Assembly (NCBI GenBank): GCA_025529335.1
Contig: JAMYHX010000043.1
Coordinates: 85,144 to 149,143, forward strand
Source of the DNA: Rhizopus sp. PT2906
Taxonomy: Eukaryota; Mucoromycota; Mucoromycetes; Mucorales; Rhizopodaceae
Direction: 5' to 3'
DNA: 64,000 bases
Part shown: piece by piece, positions 1 to 10,873 of the stretch
Numbering within the stretch: the first letter of the stretch is position 1
How the letters are laid out: every line of letters starts with the position of its first letter
Translations under genes and position numbers: made by a program
The notes under the pieces: model-generated
The model's database searches: none
Told to the model about the DNA's origin: nothing
Seen by the model: the letters and a program-made list of their open reading frames with translations, nothing else

Positions 1-1749
1 TTTGCACGGCAAAACAAAGACGCAGTCTTTAATGCTACCTTTAATATGGACCTGCTGCATACTAGCTGCAAATCATATGGCTTGGATTTGCTCATAGAGT
101 AATCTGTCTCCCAGGTTTGAAGACTGTACGTATTTTGGGTACACAAGAAAAGATGGTCAATATTCTTAACGAGCCGAAGAAAGCGTCCTACAAAGAGAGA
201 GTTTTAAAGAATCCCAATGTCATCCTAGAAGGCCAAAAGTCCAAGGAAAGCCTCTCCGCCGAAATAAAGTCCTTGTCAGATGTAATCAAGCAATTAGAAG
301 GTGACTTGAAAAAAACATTGAATTTTCAAAATGAAAGCGACTTCTCTAGGCAAATACACGCACTAAAAAATCAATGGGGAAAAGAAAATAATGACAAGCT
401 GCATAAAGACATTGAAACACTGAAAATTGCAAGAGATTTGTCTTACGAAAAGATACATCAGCTGAAAGACGAGCTTGCACAAACCAGGCAACAGCTCTAT
501 TTCAAGCAAATGGCAAACCGATACCATGTCAAGCTAACTAAATCTAAAGAAATATCTCTGAATAATCGAGCAGTTCGAAAGAAAAATGAAAAGGGTCTAT
601 CGAATGCTGAAGCACGTGAACTAATAACTCCAGAGGATTTTCTTTTTGCAGGCACAGACAATGGCTTGGTAAAAATGACAACCTCGGTTCCGCTTTCGTT
701 ACAAAGAGCAAAGTTTCACTTAAAGCTCTACAAATACTACGCAGTTTTGGAAAATGCAGAAATGGATGAAGCATTGCAACTGGATTTGAATGATGAAGAA
801 AAATCCTTTTTGGACTTGCCCAAAATAATTAAGACATCAACTGGTGATGTTGATATGGGTTGTTGTTATTTTCGCCAGAGAAAGAAACTGGAAAGGAAGA
901 AGAAAGAGAAAGAAGAGGGAAAAAGATACAGGCCCTAGAAGATGCCATGAGCAAAGCAAGCACGGATAGTAGCGCCAATACAATCGACGGATTAGCATCC
1001 AATTTTCGCCCAAACTTTGACAACCGCACTCAAATGCGAGCCTTTTATTGTAGCGCAAAAAGCATTAATCAGCAGCGGCACATTGAAGTACAGAAAGCCC
1101 GCTATTGTCATCAGCTATGCCGAAAGGAGCGATTAAAGCTCATGCATACGGCAGGTAATATCTCTTTTAAATCATTTTGTATGGCAACTGATGTGTATTG
1201 TCTTTAGAAAATGATGACAAAAGCAAAAAGTTGTTGATGTTTGTCGGTGACAGAGGAAGAGGAGTCGGCTCCAGGGTAAAAGGTTTCATGCGATACGGGG
1301 GCAAGTGGAAAGAGAACATGCATGCTGAAGCAATCAACGTTTGTGTGACGAACGAGAACAAAAAATCTCAGATCTGTGTCTTTTGCTTTAAGAAGCTGGC
1401 TCACCCAAAGCGAAAAGAAGTAAAAAATGGAAAGGCAATATTCAAGAGTATAAACGGGGCATTCATATGCACAAATCCCTCATGTGTCTCAGTCAAAAAC
1501 AGGAGAGCAGTCAAATCAAGAGACGCATTATCTGCTCTGGCGATTGGTCCTGTGGGCTTTAGCACTGTACTTTTTGGTGTAAAATTTCCAGCTTTTAATA
1601 CAATTAGCCAAAATAATACTGAAGATTTTATCAATATCACATCTGCCTTCTTGAATCGAAGCGTAGATAGGCAACCACGTTGTGGTTCTGGAGGTAAGAA
1701 AGGTGAAGCACAGCATAACGAAGCAAAATTTAATCCTCTTTATATTTAG
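1..1749 (+). pseudogene. TnpB/Fanzor-like RuvC nuclease gene, 5'-truncated by the window edge and frameshifted
   Basis: The reading frame enters from the left edge, so the N-terminus is not in the window. Seen: a Lys-rich coiled region, then an AGTDNG motif (Asp codon 657-659) resembling the RuvC-I Asp of TnpB proteins. Further on lie a GDRGRGVGSR motif, a TNEN...SQ segment just before a zinc ribbon (Cys codons 1375, 1384, 1468 and 1483, CxxC...CxxxxC) and then SRDALSAL (Asp codon 1522-1524), which resembles RuvC-III. This order matches TnpB and its eukaryotic relatives, the Fanzor nucleases. A 53-nt GT-AG intron (1155-1207) restores the frame. Two 1-nt deletions, near 88-91 and in the A-run near 918-922, break it. 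The same protein family is, from memory, repeated in Mucorales genomes. The nuclease assignment is inferred from motifs; activity is unlikely in this copy unless the frameshifts are assembly errors. Confidence 0.6.
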
Positions 1750-1846
1750 TGACTGCTTCATCTTTGTGGTGATTTAAAGTTGCTTCACTTAACTATACAC
1801 TCAGCCAGGTAACAATAAATCCTTCCCTTTTATCCATTCATCGACA

Positions 1847-2585
1847 ATGAGGTAAAGCATCCATCCATCCATCCATCCATCCATCTATTCAACGTATCCA
1901 TGCGAATATCGATTTGTTAACACTCCATCTATTATATAGCAAAGTCAGTGCTGCTGCCGTCAGAGAAATCGTTCAAGCTATCCAAGCTGGTGCTCAAGAA
2001 AAGCCCAGAAAGTTTGTTGAAACCGTCGAATTGCAAATCGGTTTGAAGAACTACGATCCTCAACGTGATAAGCGTTTCTCTGGTACCATCAAGCTCCCTC
2101 ACGTCGCTCGTCCTCGTATGACCGTCTGTGTTCTCGGTGATGCTTTCCACTGTGACCAAGCCAAGGGTGCCGGTATGGAATTCCAATCTGTCGATGACTT
2201 GAAGAAGCTCAACAAGAACAAGAAGCTCATCAAGAAGCTCGCCAAGAAGTACGATGCTTTCCTTGCTTCTGAAGCTTTGATCAAGCAAATTCCTCGTCTT
2301 CTCGGTCCCGGTCTCCACAAGGTCGGTAAGTTCCCTACTCCCGTCTCTCACAACGACTCCTTGGTTGACAAGGCCAACGAAATCCGTGCCACCATCAAGT
2401 TCCAACTTAAGAAGGTTCTCTGTCTTGGTGTTGCTGTCGGTCACCTCGACATGACTGAAGACCAATTGGTTGGTAACATCATGTTGTCCGTCAACTTCCT
2501 CGTCTCCTTGTTGAAGAAGCACTGGCAAAACGTCAAGTCCTTGTACTTGAAGTCCACCATGGGTAAGCCTCACCGTTTGTTCTAA
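1847..2585 (+). CDS. RPL10A: 60S ribosomal protein L10a (uL1)
   Basis: CDS join(1847..1851,1940..2585), 216 aa. The first exon holds only ATG AG; the codon for Ser2 is split by an 88-nt intron, giving MSKVSAAAVREIV. The whole uL1 fold follows, including the conserved RLLGPGLHKVGKFP segment and the C-terminal STMGKPHRLF. Length equals the usual eukaryotic L10a. uL1 forms the mobile L1 stalk of the large subunit near the E site. Codon use is strongly biased to C-ending and AAG codons, unlike the genes around it, as expected of a very highly expressed gene. The intron carries an ATCC microsatellite. The start lies only 97 bp after the stop of the upstream transposon relic. Confidence 0.97.
1858..1885 (+). 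repeat. (ATCC)n microsatellite in RPL10A intron 1
   Basis: Tandem ATCC units fill the centre of the first RPL10A intron, between the donor GTAAAG and a pyrimidine/AT stretch. No other feature overlaps it. Confidence 0.9.
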
Positions 2586-2827
2586 GCGGCTTTTCTAGCA
2601 ACCACTTGTATCATTTAAAATAAAATAACCGCTTGTTCGACAAACATGTGTCCACTACAACGATATAGAGAGAAAGAAAAGAGGGGCTATACAGTACACG
2701 ATTCTGTTGAAGATGGCATAAATGTAAATGCTTTTATTATCATCATGAGTCTATGAATGAATGAATTATTATAATATAATTACAAGAGAGAGGGATCTAT
2801 AAATATATGGTACATCCAAAGAAGAGG

Positions 2828-4224
2828 TTATAGAATTGTATCAGTGAATCCACGAATCTTTTGACATTCAGTCTTCAAATTGTCAGCGCGAGACGTGTTC
2901 CATTCACCAGTAGCAATGAATTGTCTTGCATACCGAAGACAGAGCTCTTCTCTAAAGTGTGTATATAACTTTCTATTAAATGAACGCTAATAAAGATGTT
3001 AGTTTAAGAAGAAGAAAAAAAGGATCTATTATCATCTACCTCTTTTCTGCGAGTAGATTCAGGATATGTATGCGATTGATGAATGAGGAAATGATCAGAT
3101 AATACATAATAACTAATGCCAGAGAGATAAATCTCATATAAGCAAGCTGCCTTGTTAGCGCCGTAACCGATAAAGCGTTCATCGCACCAGGGAGATCCTT
3201 GACGTTTAAAGATAACATAGGGCTCATATGAGTGATGATAGTTGACTACTTTATACATGGGAGTAGACGCATCATACCACTTAACGTAATCGGTTGCACC
3301 GTGACCTAATTGCCATGCTCGGTGGAACATGTCGAGTTTATCTGCAGTAACTTGATCAATAAGATCCTGCTTTGTCCTAGGAAACGTTTTATAATCCATG
3401 CCATCTTCAAGATCAATATATTCAAAGGCTGGCACGACAAAGGCAGTAAGACCATCGTCAAGCATGTTGAACCATTCAGGATGCTGAAGAATATCTTGTC
3501 GGAAGTTTGTGCAGGGAAAGAAGTCAATATCGAGCATCATGATATAGTCTGTACGAGCATATAATTTAGCTACGTTTCTCCACATGTTGAATTGTCGGTC
3601 GTATTGATCAGCAATCAAGTGAATATCGACATACCGTTGCATGTCTTCATTTTCAATGTATACATTAAGCAATTGTTGCAGAACCAATTCCTTTTTGTCT
3701 TTATCATTTTCATTAATATGAATTGCTGCTGAAATGGGGCCTATATATTGAATGAGTAAATGATTGAAATGCGGGTCAATAGAGCATGCCTTTATAATGG
3801 GAAGCAAGTCGGCTCAAAACAGGCAATCGGTCACTGGTGACGATAGTAGATATTGTAATATCTTTTAGATTGGTTATCTGGGTGGCTTTAATATAATAAG
3901 GCAGAATTTTGCTATTGTTGGAACGCATTGTTCCGGAAAACATTTTGGATTGTATCACGTTATCAACTGTCACAAGGGATGAGTGATACAGACTATGCCA
4001 TGATGACATAAAAACATACCTTTTGACTTTTCATAAGAGACAGGTCTTTGATGAAGAGGCTTTTCAATGGCAATACTTCTTCGAGTAGATCTAGTGGCAA
4101 GTGAAGGAGATGAAGCTGATTGTTGATACAATTGGTTGGCAGTGTAAGTTAGGGATAATAGAGCATAAATAATAAGCAAATATTTAAGTCCTCTTATAAT
4201 TGATTTTTGTAAATCAGCCTTCAT
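2828..4224 (-). CDS. LARGE/B4GAT1-type glycosyltransferase (family GT49)
   Basis: CDS complement(join(2828..2986,3040..3740,3790..3966,4020..4224)), 413 aa. A short cytoplasmic tail and one hydrophobic segment (about residues 9-30) suggest a type II Golgi anchor. The catalytic part contains ITISTIVTSDRLPVLSRLAS, then GPISAAIHI, and the DxD metal-binding motif in MMLDIDFFPC, followed by GYGANKAA and HQSHTYPESTRRKE, all typical of the dystroglycan-type glycosyltransferase domain. The C-terminus ends FIATGEWNTSRAD...GFTDTIL. Intron 2 (3741-3789, 49 nt) begins with GC rather than GT; the conserved HYK-GPISAA junction fixes it. In fungi such enzymes probably modify glycans of secreted or wall proteins; donor and acceptor sugars cannot be read from the sequence. 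Confidence 0.88.
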
Positions 4225-6051
4225 CTTTTTTATAAAAAAAAAATGAAAGAAAGACGAAACTCAAGCCAAGGGCTATTTTAAACATCTTTAAGCGGACTTT
4301 TATGGGTTAAAAAGGGTATCTGTGTGTTGGTGTAACAAGGTGCCTTTAAAAATAATCTCGCTAGTTTAATTTTAGAACCGGTTTCAGGCTCACAATTAAA
4401 TATAATAAAAAGGGCATCTCATCTTTTTTATATAATTTATATATTAACATGACTGTCAAATAAACGATTCCATTATATAATCCTTATTTCCATCAATCCA
4501 TTGTCTCCTATACGAGATGGCATTATCTCTCTGTCAAATTAGCCGCTTGGCAGAAACAATAGTCACTTTTGGAGACTTTTGATTCTAAAAAAAGAAGCTG
4601 CAGAACTTTTATTCAAAGAATAACACTGCCTGAAAGCGAGAGGAGATACAATCAGCATTTCTAAAGAAGATCAAGGCCATTATGCACTTGATGAAGGTAC
4701 TCATCGTAGAGATATCACTTGCACCTATTTTATTGCTCAAAAGTGAATAACAAATGCTGTAGGTCACATGATTAAATCCAAACGTCTTGAACAGGAGTAA
4801 AGCTTGACTTAATGTAGATGCGTAAACAACCGAAACAGATAGGAAATTTCTTTTATTATTTCACTCGTTCATAAATATAAACAACTGGGGAAGTACTACT
4901 CCAACTTTACTTATTCATCCAGATTCAATTGTTGTCGAATAAAAAGAAACTCTCTATTTAAGTAACGGTTTAGGGAAGGGATATCCTAGGCTTAACCCTT
5001 CGTATAATAGATAAGATAACATTGCGTGTAAGGGATCCTTTCTTTCGAAGCATAGGGGTGCCATGCTCCTAGTTAAAGAATGCTTCATGTTACAATTAGC
5101 ATAACCCAGCAGCAAACATGCTTTGAGACATTTCAGACTGTATGTACACACAATATCTTGTCATTGTTTCTCTTTCTGATTGTTTCTTTATCGAACAAGA
5201 GTCTATAAATGCTTTGTTAAATAACCAGGTTTATGTTGTTGATTTAAAGTTGAGACATGTAAGATCAACAAATAGCCTGTAATAGGCGTCATTTTTTGTC
5301 AAATAAGCTTCAGTAACGTTTGGGGACTACTGCCTTAAAAATCACTTTGAAAAGTTCAGATTATTGTTTCTACCGTATTCTTCAATAACATATTGTTACT
5401 CTAGAATAATAAACCGTTGCGAACAATGACTTAATATATAATAATGAGCTTGGCCATTCGACAAGATTAACCCGCTGCATAACCATTTGGGCCTTTATTT
5501 CAAACCATACGATAGATAACAAAGTACATTTTGTAAAGTTATTGGATACAAAAGTCACCTATTTATTTGTATAATAGCAATAACGAAGCTACTGATGTGG
5601 AAAGAAGAGCAGTTGATCAGAGAGTATTACAACTACACCTTCCCATCATGGTAGAGTAAGTGTTTTCTCATAATATGACTAAGTTCATGCATATATAGCA
5701 AAGTAATCTCATGTTCAAAAACTACTGCTAAGCATTACAGTAACATATGAAAAGGCACCATCATAATAACAAGAAACAGGGAGCAGTCCTGATACAGCCT
5801 CGAATGCTGATTGGTAACATAAAAAGTAGCAGATGTCGCACAGCTAAAGGATGTATATGTGTGCCCCGGAAATACAAGGTGCGCTAAGCAGCAGTCATTT
5901 CCTCTGAAACATTAGGTTAGAGGGTATCTCTCTCTCTTTTTGTTTTTAAGGATTTAAACAGCTGACATCTGTAAGACTAACCTTGGATGACAGGATAATC
6001 ATGAGAGCAACACCCTTTCTTCATGACGAACTGCATACAAGACCAAATTGA

Positions 6052-6092
<41 letters not shown>

Positions 6093-6804
6093 GAGACATT
6101 GAGAGTTTATCCGGTACCAACAAATATAATGTGTAGGTTAGTACATGACGACTAAAAAAGGAAAGCGTTCTAAACAATAAAAGAAATCGAGAGAAAGATA
6201 TAAGGATGTAGATCTTTTAGCCTCTTGAGATGCATAAACAGAATATGAGAAACATCTTTTTTTATTCCCATGACTTGAATCACATACTTTATGATCGCTG
6301 CTGTAACCCCATTCCCTGAGTTGTGTTCCTAAATGATGAGTCATAAACCTTTTATTAAAGCAACAAACAAATAAAGAATGACAAAGAGACTAAATTATAT
6401 ACATGCATCATGTCGCAAAAGAGCATTTTTCATAAAAACTTGTTTCGAAAACAAAGAAAAACAAGCATCTTGTATCACTTTCGGGGTATTTTTCTCAAAC
6501 AGACAAACTAAAAAACAAAGAATGAGTAAATAAAGAAATCTGCAGCATGGTCACTAGGATACTAACTCGCTCTCTTTTAATAGTTATGAAGTCAAGATTC
6601 TTTATTGATGACTGACCTCTCTCTTTTTTTTTTCAACTTTTAAACCTAAAACACACTATTTAAAGGAATGATCGACATTTGAAATAAAGAAAAAAAAAAA
6701 AGATCGACGGTTAATCTTTGAATAAATCAAAAAAAAAAATCTTTTTAAGCCCCCCCCCTCTCCCCACTCTTCTTTCTCTCTTTCTTTCCTTCTTTCTTTT
6801 AAAA
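4225..6804. other. Gene-poor intergenic region
   Basis: About 2.6 kb in which I find no convincing coding region on either strand. Open frames are below 90 codons and lack recognisable motifs. It holds the promoter of the minus-strand glycosyltransferase at its left end, an A34 tract, and a pyrimidine-rich tract just before the small gene at 6805. It could contain transposon remnants too decayed to recognise. Confidence 0.6.
6058..6091. repeat. A34 homopolymer
   Basis: An uninterrupted run of about 34 A. It could be the tail of an old retroposed copy inserted in + orientation, but no target-site duplication is obvious and the upstream sequence is not recognisable. Confidence 0.85.
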
Positions 6805-7059
6805 ATGTCTGCCATCTTTTCACCACCACCTTCACCTCCAAGCTATAAAAGACATCGTAGGAGTGACAGTTTTTTACTTGTACAAGAAATAATAAAAGAA
6901 CAAGAAAAACAAAACTTGAAATCCAATCTGATACGCTACAGCTGTCCAGCCGCAGTCAATAAAGAGAATGACAGTAAGGATGTTATACCACGTAAAAGCA
7001 AGTCAAATCATTCTGTCACATTTACAAATGAACCGCCAACAGTGTTTCATTATATATAA
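6805..7059 (+). CDS. Small proline-rich protein of unknown function
   Basis: Intronless 84-aa ORF. The ATG at 6805 follows a long pyrimidine tract, the usual leader context in this window, and AAAA directly precedes it. It begins MSAIFSPPPSPPSYKRHRR and ends SVTFTNEPPTVFHYI. The conserved-looking tail (hydrophobic-x-Phe, then PPxVFxY) resembles tails of small fungal regulatory proteins, but I do not recognise the family. It is predicted to be largely disordered with a basic patch after the SP repeats, a possible phosphorylation site. It is convergent with the WW/FF gene, whose stop lies 16 bp away, so the 3' ends probably overlap. Confidence 0.55.
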   Translation: MSAIFSPPPSPPSYKRHRRSDSFLLVQEIIKEQEKQNLKSNLIRYSCPAAVNKENDSKDVIPRKSKSNHSVTFTNEPPTVFHYI

Positions 7060-7074
7060 GAAGGGTAAGTTCCT

Positions 7075-8467
7075 TTATTGAAGTGTTTCCAAGTAATCAC
7101 GAAATAAATCTTCTCTTTCAAGTTTAGATTCAATCGCATGGTATCTTTCATCTTTCTCAAGTATCTTCTTTGCATCTCTCCAACGTATTCCTGGTCGAAT
7201 TTCCTTTGTCTCCCGTAATAACATCATATATCCTCCTACTGGGTCCTTTTTCTTTTTACTCAAATGATGTTTCACATAATCCTTAAAAAGTGCCTCTCTT
7301 TCTCTTGTACTCGGAATCACTTTAAATCTGGGGTCGTCTTTACATTTACGTCGAAAATCATCAAAATACATCTTTTCTGTCACCTTGGATTCAAGCAATT
7401 CTCTAAACTCTTCTTCTGGTTTCTATAATACCTATTTTAGTCACTCCTGTATACCCCCCTTCTTCTCTTTCTTATTTTACCTTTTTATTCTTTTGTTCAT
7501 TCTTTAATTTTTCACCTAATTCATGACAATATTTATTAAAGAGCGCCTTTTGCTTATTATTGGGTACAACTATATATATAATATATGTTAGCCTTCTTTT
7601 TTTTTTGTTGTATCTTTAAGCTAAACTTACGCTCAAATCTTGGATCACTCATTAGCTTTGGATATTCTGTACTATAAACCGCAAAGGGTGAAATATTCCT
7701 TTCTTCCAATAATTCATAGAATTGTCTAATCCTTTCTTCCTCTGATATTTCATTCACTTTCTCTTGTTTTATTTCTTTTGGTTGCTCTTCCGGTTGTTCC
7801 TCAGTTTGTTCTTCCGGTTCCTCCTCCATCTGTTCTAGTTGCCACATAATATCTTCTTCTGTCATCCTATCAACAACGTGATCAATACTAACTTCCTTAC
7901 TCCCTTTCTAGTTATTTTTACTCTGTTGGTTCAGCCTTGTCTTCCTCTTTCTTCTCTTCATTCACCTCTTCTTCCTGTTCTATCTTTATCTTTTTTGTCT
8001 CTTCCTCTTCCTTTTGTTCCTGTTCTAGTTTACGCTTTTTAGATTCTTCTTCTTTTTGCTCTTTCTCTTCTTTCTCTAGCCTCTCCAATTCCTTCATTGG
8101 CTCTTCTAATTCCTTTGGCATTTCCCAAACCGATGTCTTGGTTTCTCGATCGTAATAGAATTCATATCCATCATGTGTCAAAACAAATAACCAATGAGTG
8201 CCTGGAATCTTTTTTCTTTTTATCATTGTTAGTTTTTGTTTGTTTCCATTCTCTTTTTTCTTACTTGATCTGCTTCTTTTTTTTCTCCTTTGGTTGTTCT
8301 TGTTGCTGTGATTGAGGTGAAACAGCTTGAACAGGAAATGTCCATGTACTTTGTCTTGTCAAGGTATTATACCAATAAGGCTGGCCAGTAGGTGCTCTGT
8401 ACTCTATCCAACCTGCTGGAAGCACTGGTGAATAGAAGTTAGGATTATAGTACGCGGATTGGTTCAT
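7075..8467 (-). CDS. WW and FF domain protein, TCERG1/Urn1-like
   Basis: CDS complement(join(7075..7422,7481..7569,7631..7866,7922..8215,8265..8467)), 389 aa. Two WW domains come first: LPAGWIEYRAPTGQPYWYN (residues about 16-45) and a second at about 70-100 with HWLFVLTHDGYEFYYD...SVWEMP. A long Glu/Lys-rich linker follows, then three FF-type domains, recognisable by FYELLEERNISPF...DPRFERL, FRELLESKVTEKM...DPRFKVI and a third, GGYMMLLRETKEIRPGIRW. Proteins of this layout (CA150/TCERG1, yeast Urn1, Prp40) couple RNA polymerase II CTD to splicing factors in the nucleus. Intron positions are confirmed by unbroken FF motifs across junctions. The small size fits Urn1 better than metazoan TCERG1. 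Confidence 0.85.
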
Positions 8468-8810
8468 GAGCCCAAAAAAAAAAAGAAAAAAGAAAAAGGG
8501 AAAATTCAGTTTGTTCCAGCTATGAACAGCTTTGTGACGTTATCTGTTCAGCTCAAAAAAAAAAGCTTATATCTAACAGGGTAGAACGAAATGAGCCAAG
8601 CTAAACAGTGGTGCTTATTTAAATTACATTGGTGCCTCTCTCTCTCTCTCTTTTGAATGGAAGGGTTATTATGGATGTAGTACAGAATGCGATTGTCACA
8701 TCGCGTGGTGTAAACAAATGGTATCACATCCAGCATCATTGTCTTTTTAATTGATAATCCAGTCACCGGAAATAAGTAGTCTTTATTTATTTGATATTAG
8801 ATTATTAAAA
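8468..8810. other. Intergenic region upstream of the WW/FF gene
   Basis: About 340 bp with A-runs and a short (TC)n tract; it should contain the promoter of the minus-strand WW/FF gene. No further gene seen. Confidence 0.6.
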
Positions 8811-9092
8811 ATGACATCCATGATTGAGATGGCTGGTATGAATAAAGAAGAAAAAGGTGAACGGAAACGTTTAACATTGGTTGTCCCTGAATACAGTTGA
8901 CTGCTGAGGAACAAAGCAGTTCAACTGTCGTAGGTATGATATCAGTTGTAGATCACATTGCTCGTTCAGCCTTACGGAAGGAATATGAATTTATTTTAAG
9001 CGAACAATACAACAACATATGATGACTCAATGTCAACTCAGTGCGGCAGTGGCACCCTTCTCTTTTTTGAGGGGATGATGGCCACAGCACAT
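8811..9092 (+). pseudogene. Possible short or broken coding region, unidentified
   Basis: An ATG at 8811 opens a 29-codon frame ending at 8898. A second open frame (8897-9019), shifted by one, reads acidic then helical (KEYEFILSEQYNN), which looks protein-like. I could not join the two with canonical splice sites. The helical tail faintly recalls the C-terminus of akirins, but too weakly to name. It may be a gene remnant or a small gene with an unusual intron. Confidence 0.2.
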
Positions 9093-9142
9093 CGGTAAAT
9101 ATATAAATAAACTCCTCTTTCTTTACTGCCACTTTATACAAT

Positions 9143-9349
9143 ATGGCTATTCAATGGGTTTATGCTAATGGATCCATATGGACCACCTTTGATAAAAACA
9201 CGCAGCAGCAAATTGAAGCATTATGGTCAAAGCATACGTCAGGTTGGATACAAAGTAGCTCATTCAGAGGACCCGTGTTTGTAGATACGACCCAAATGGT
9301 TCTTATTGCCGATGGATATTCCTGTGCTATTGCTCGAAGAACAATGTAG
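9143..9349 (+). CDS. Stand-alone WWE-domain microprotein
   Basis: Intronless 68-aa ORF made almost entirely of one domain. It contains WVYANGSIWTTF, IEALW, a central SSSFRGPVFVD strand, and MVLIADGYSCAIARR, the pattern of a WWE domain (W..., IE, then Y/V-x-D and a final I-x-R). WWE domains bind iso-ADP-ribose or ubiquitin-system partners and normally sit in larger E3 ligases or PARPs. The stop is followed by an AT-rich 3' region and no further exon is evident, so the protein seems complete. Function is inferred from the fold only. Confidence 0.65.
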   Translation: MAIQWVYANGSIWTTFDKNTQQQIEALWSKHTSGWIQSSSFRGPVFVDTTQMVLIADGYSCAIARRTM

Positions 9350-10255
9350 TAGATGCCGTATCGAAAGAAGAAAATGGAAATGTAGATAGATGTATATATG
9401 CACTTCAATTGAACGCAACTTAACTATAAAATCGCCCTTTAAGCTTTTTATATTACAAATAAACACAATGTTCTTTCTTGAGTTGAATACACTTGAATAG
9501 AACCCTGCTGAGCCACAATCTTATGATGATGGCATTATTTTGAGCTGTGCACCAAATTACATTCTACTACCCTGAAATAAGAAAAACACCACAAACGCAC
9601 AAGCGCAACAAGCCAATGATTCATTCTCGGAGATATATTCCTGTAAACTTGACCTTTAGAAATGATACTCTAGACATCAACACGATATACAGCAATATTG
9701 TTTAAGCTCCATCTTTCAGGATTAGAATAATCCTTGTAAGCCGGGTTTTCAAAATAAATTGTCAATTTATCATATATAATCTTATTCATTACAAAGAACT
9801 TTTTACTTTAGTATAAAGTGGAAAAAAAAAAAAAAGAAGAAAGTTGTAGGTTCTGTTCCTTTTAAGACCAAGTTGCAACAAGAGGGAGAACAGCATAACA
9901 TGACGTTCAATAACATTATACTGGTGTTATTTATCTCTGTTTCTTAACCATATTAATAAGCTCATAATAACGTGTCCCCTTGAGGCTGACATGATGGCTT
10001 TCGGAATATGCTTTTGTTTGATTTTGAAAGGAACGAATGATAATGTGTAACTATGCTGCGCGTCTATTCTAAATAATGTCGAAAGGCAGTGCGTCTGTCC
10101 TTGATTTTTCAAAGTATGTCATTTATAATAGAAAGTGTATGCTTGAATAAAACAGTGGTGCAAACGTTGAAGCTCCATTGATCCTTCCTGTCAGAAAACT
10201 TTTGGTTGAGGAATTGCAATTAATTTTTTACTGCGCATTTACTGGCTAGGGCCAT
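9350..10255. other. Intergenic region, no gene seen
   Basis: About 900 bp of AT-rich DNA; the small open frames show no motif. It adjoins the decayed transposon gene to the right. Confidence 0.55.
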
Positions 10256-10873
10256 AATGAGCATCCTTAATCATTGGCTGTTGCTTTCAACTTTGCGAAT
10301 GAATTTATAAACTTAGAGCATTGGCTCAAGAGCCAAGCATCTCAAGAAGAATACCCATCGAAATATGAAAAAGGCACTTTTTGGATAGAATGTATGACGC
10401 CTTTTTTATGCTCAAGAACAAGAAGGTTGAATCCCTTTACCAACCTCGAGTTTTTTTGTGGATTTCTCACTTATTGCTTGGAGAAAAAACTTACATAAAT
10501 GCATTGTCCAAGTTGTAAATCAAAAATAGAAACCAAAGGCTTCAACCAACAATCTCACGCAAGAAGAGTTGTTGATCTTAACAGGTAGGATACAGATTAT
10601 AAGAATTCGTACTCGCTAACATATCATTGTTTAACTGTTTTTATCTTATGTCAATAAGATACAGATGCCTTTCATTTGACTGTGAAAAAACTACCAATGC
10701 TACCATATGAGCCTCAGTTAGAATTCCCTCCTGTTTTGACACACAGAGGAGGTGTGTCCAAGGCTGCTGCTGACTTTTTAAGTCCATGCATTCAAAACTC
10801 TGTTAGACCTGAGCGTTTCCAAAAGATTCTTGTTGAATTGCATCATCTTCGTCATGATCGTTTAGAACTTTAG
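10256..10873 (+). pseudogene. Decayed zinc-ribbon (DUF6729-like) transposon-derived gene
   Basis: Three pieces in different frames line up in order as one protein fragment. They are YEKGTFWIE at 10360-10395, LYQPRVFLWISHLLLG near 10435-10480 (one frame over), MHCPSCKSKIETKGFN with RRVVDL at 10501-10590, and, after a possible intron ending ...AATAAG before 10660, LPYEPQLEFPPVLTHRGG up to RHDRLEL at 10873. The CPxC pair and the FP...LTHR...QN...RHDRLEL layout match the zinc-ribbon domain called DUF6729, found in large transposon-derived proteins of fungi. Frame changes and a missing remainder show it is dead. Confidence 0.6.

Noticed and set aside
1932..2573. 213-codon minus-strand frame over RPL10A
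   Set aside because: Shadow of a highly codon-biased gene; no motifs, wrong strand.
4954..5151. 65-codon minus-strand frame in the gene-poor region
   Set aside because: No recognisable motif or splice context; not enough to call a gene.
6058..6091. A34 tract as the tail of a recent retrocopy
   Set aside because: No recognisable copied gene upstream and no target-site duplication seen.
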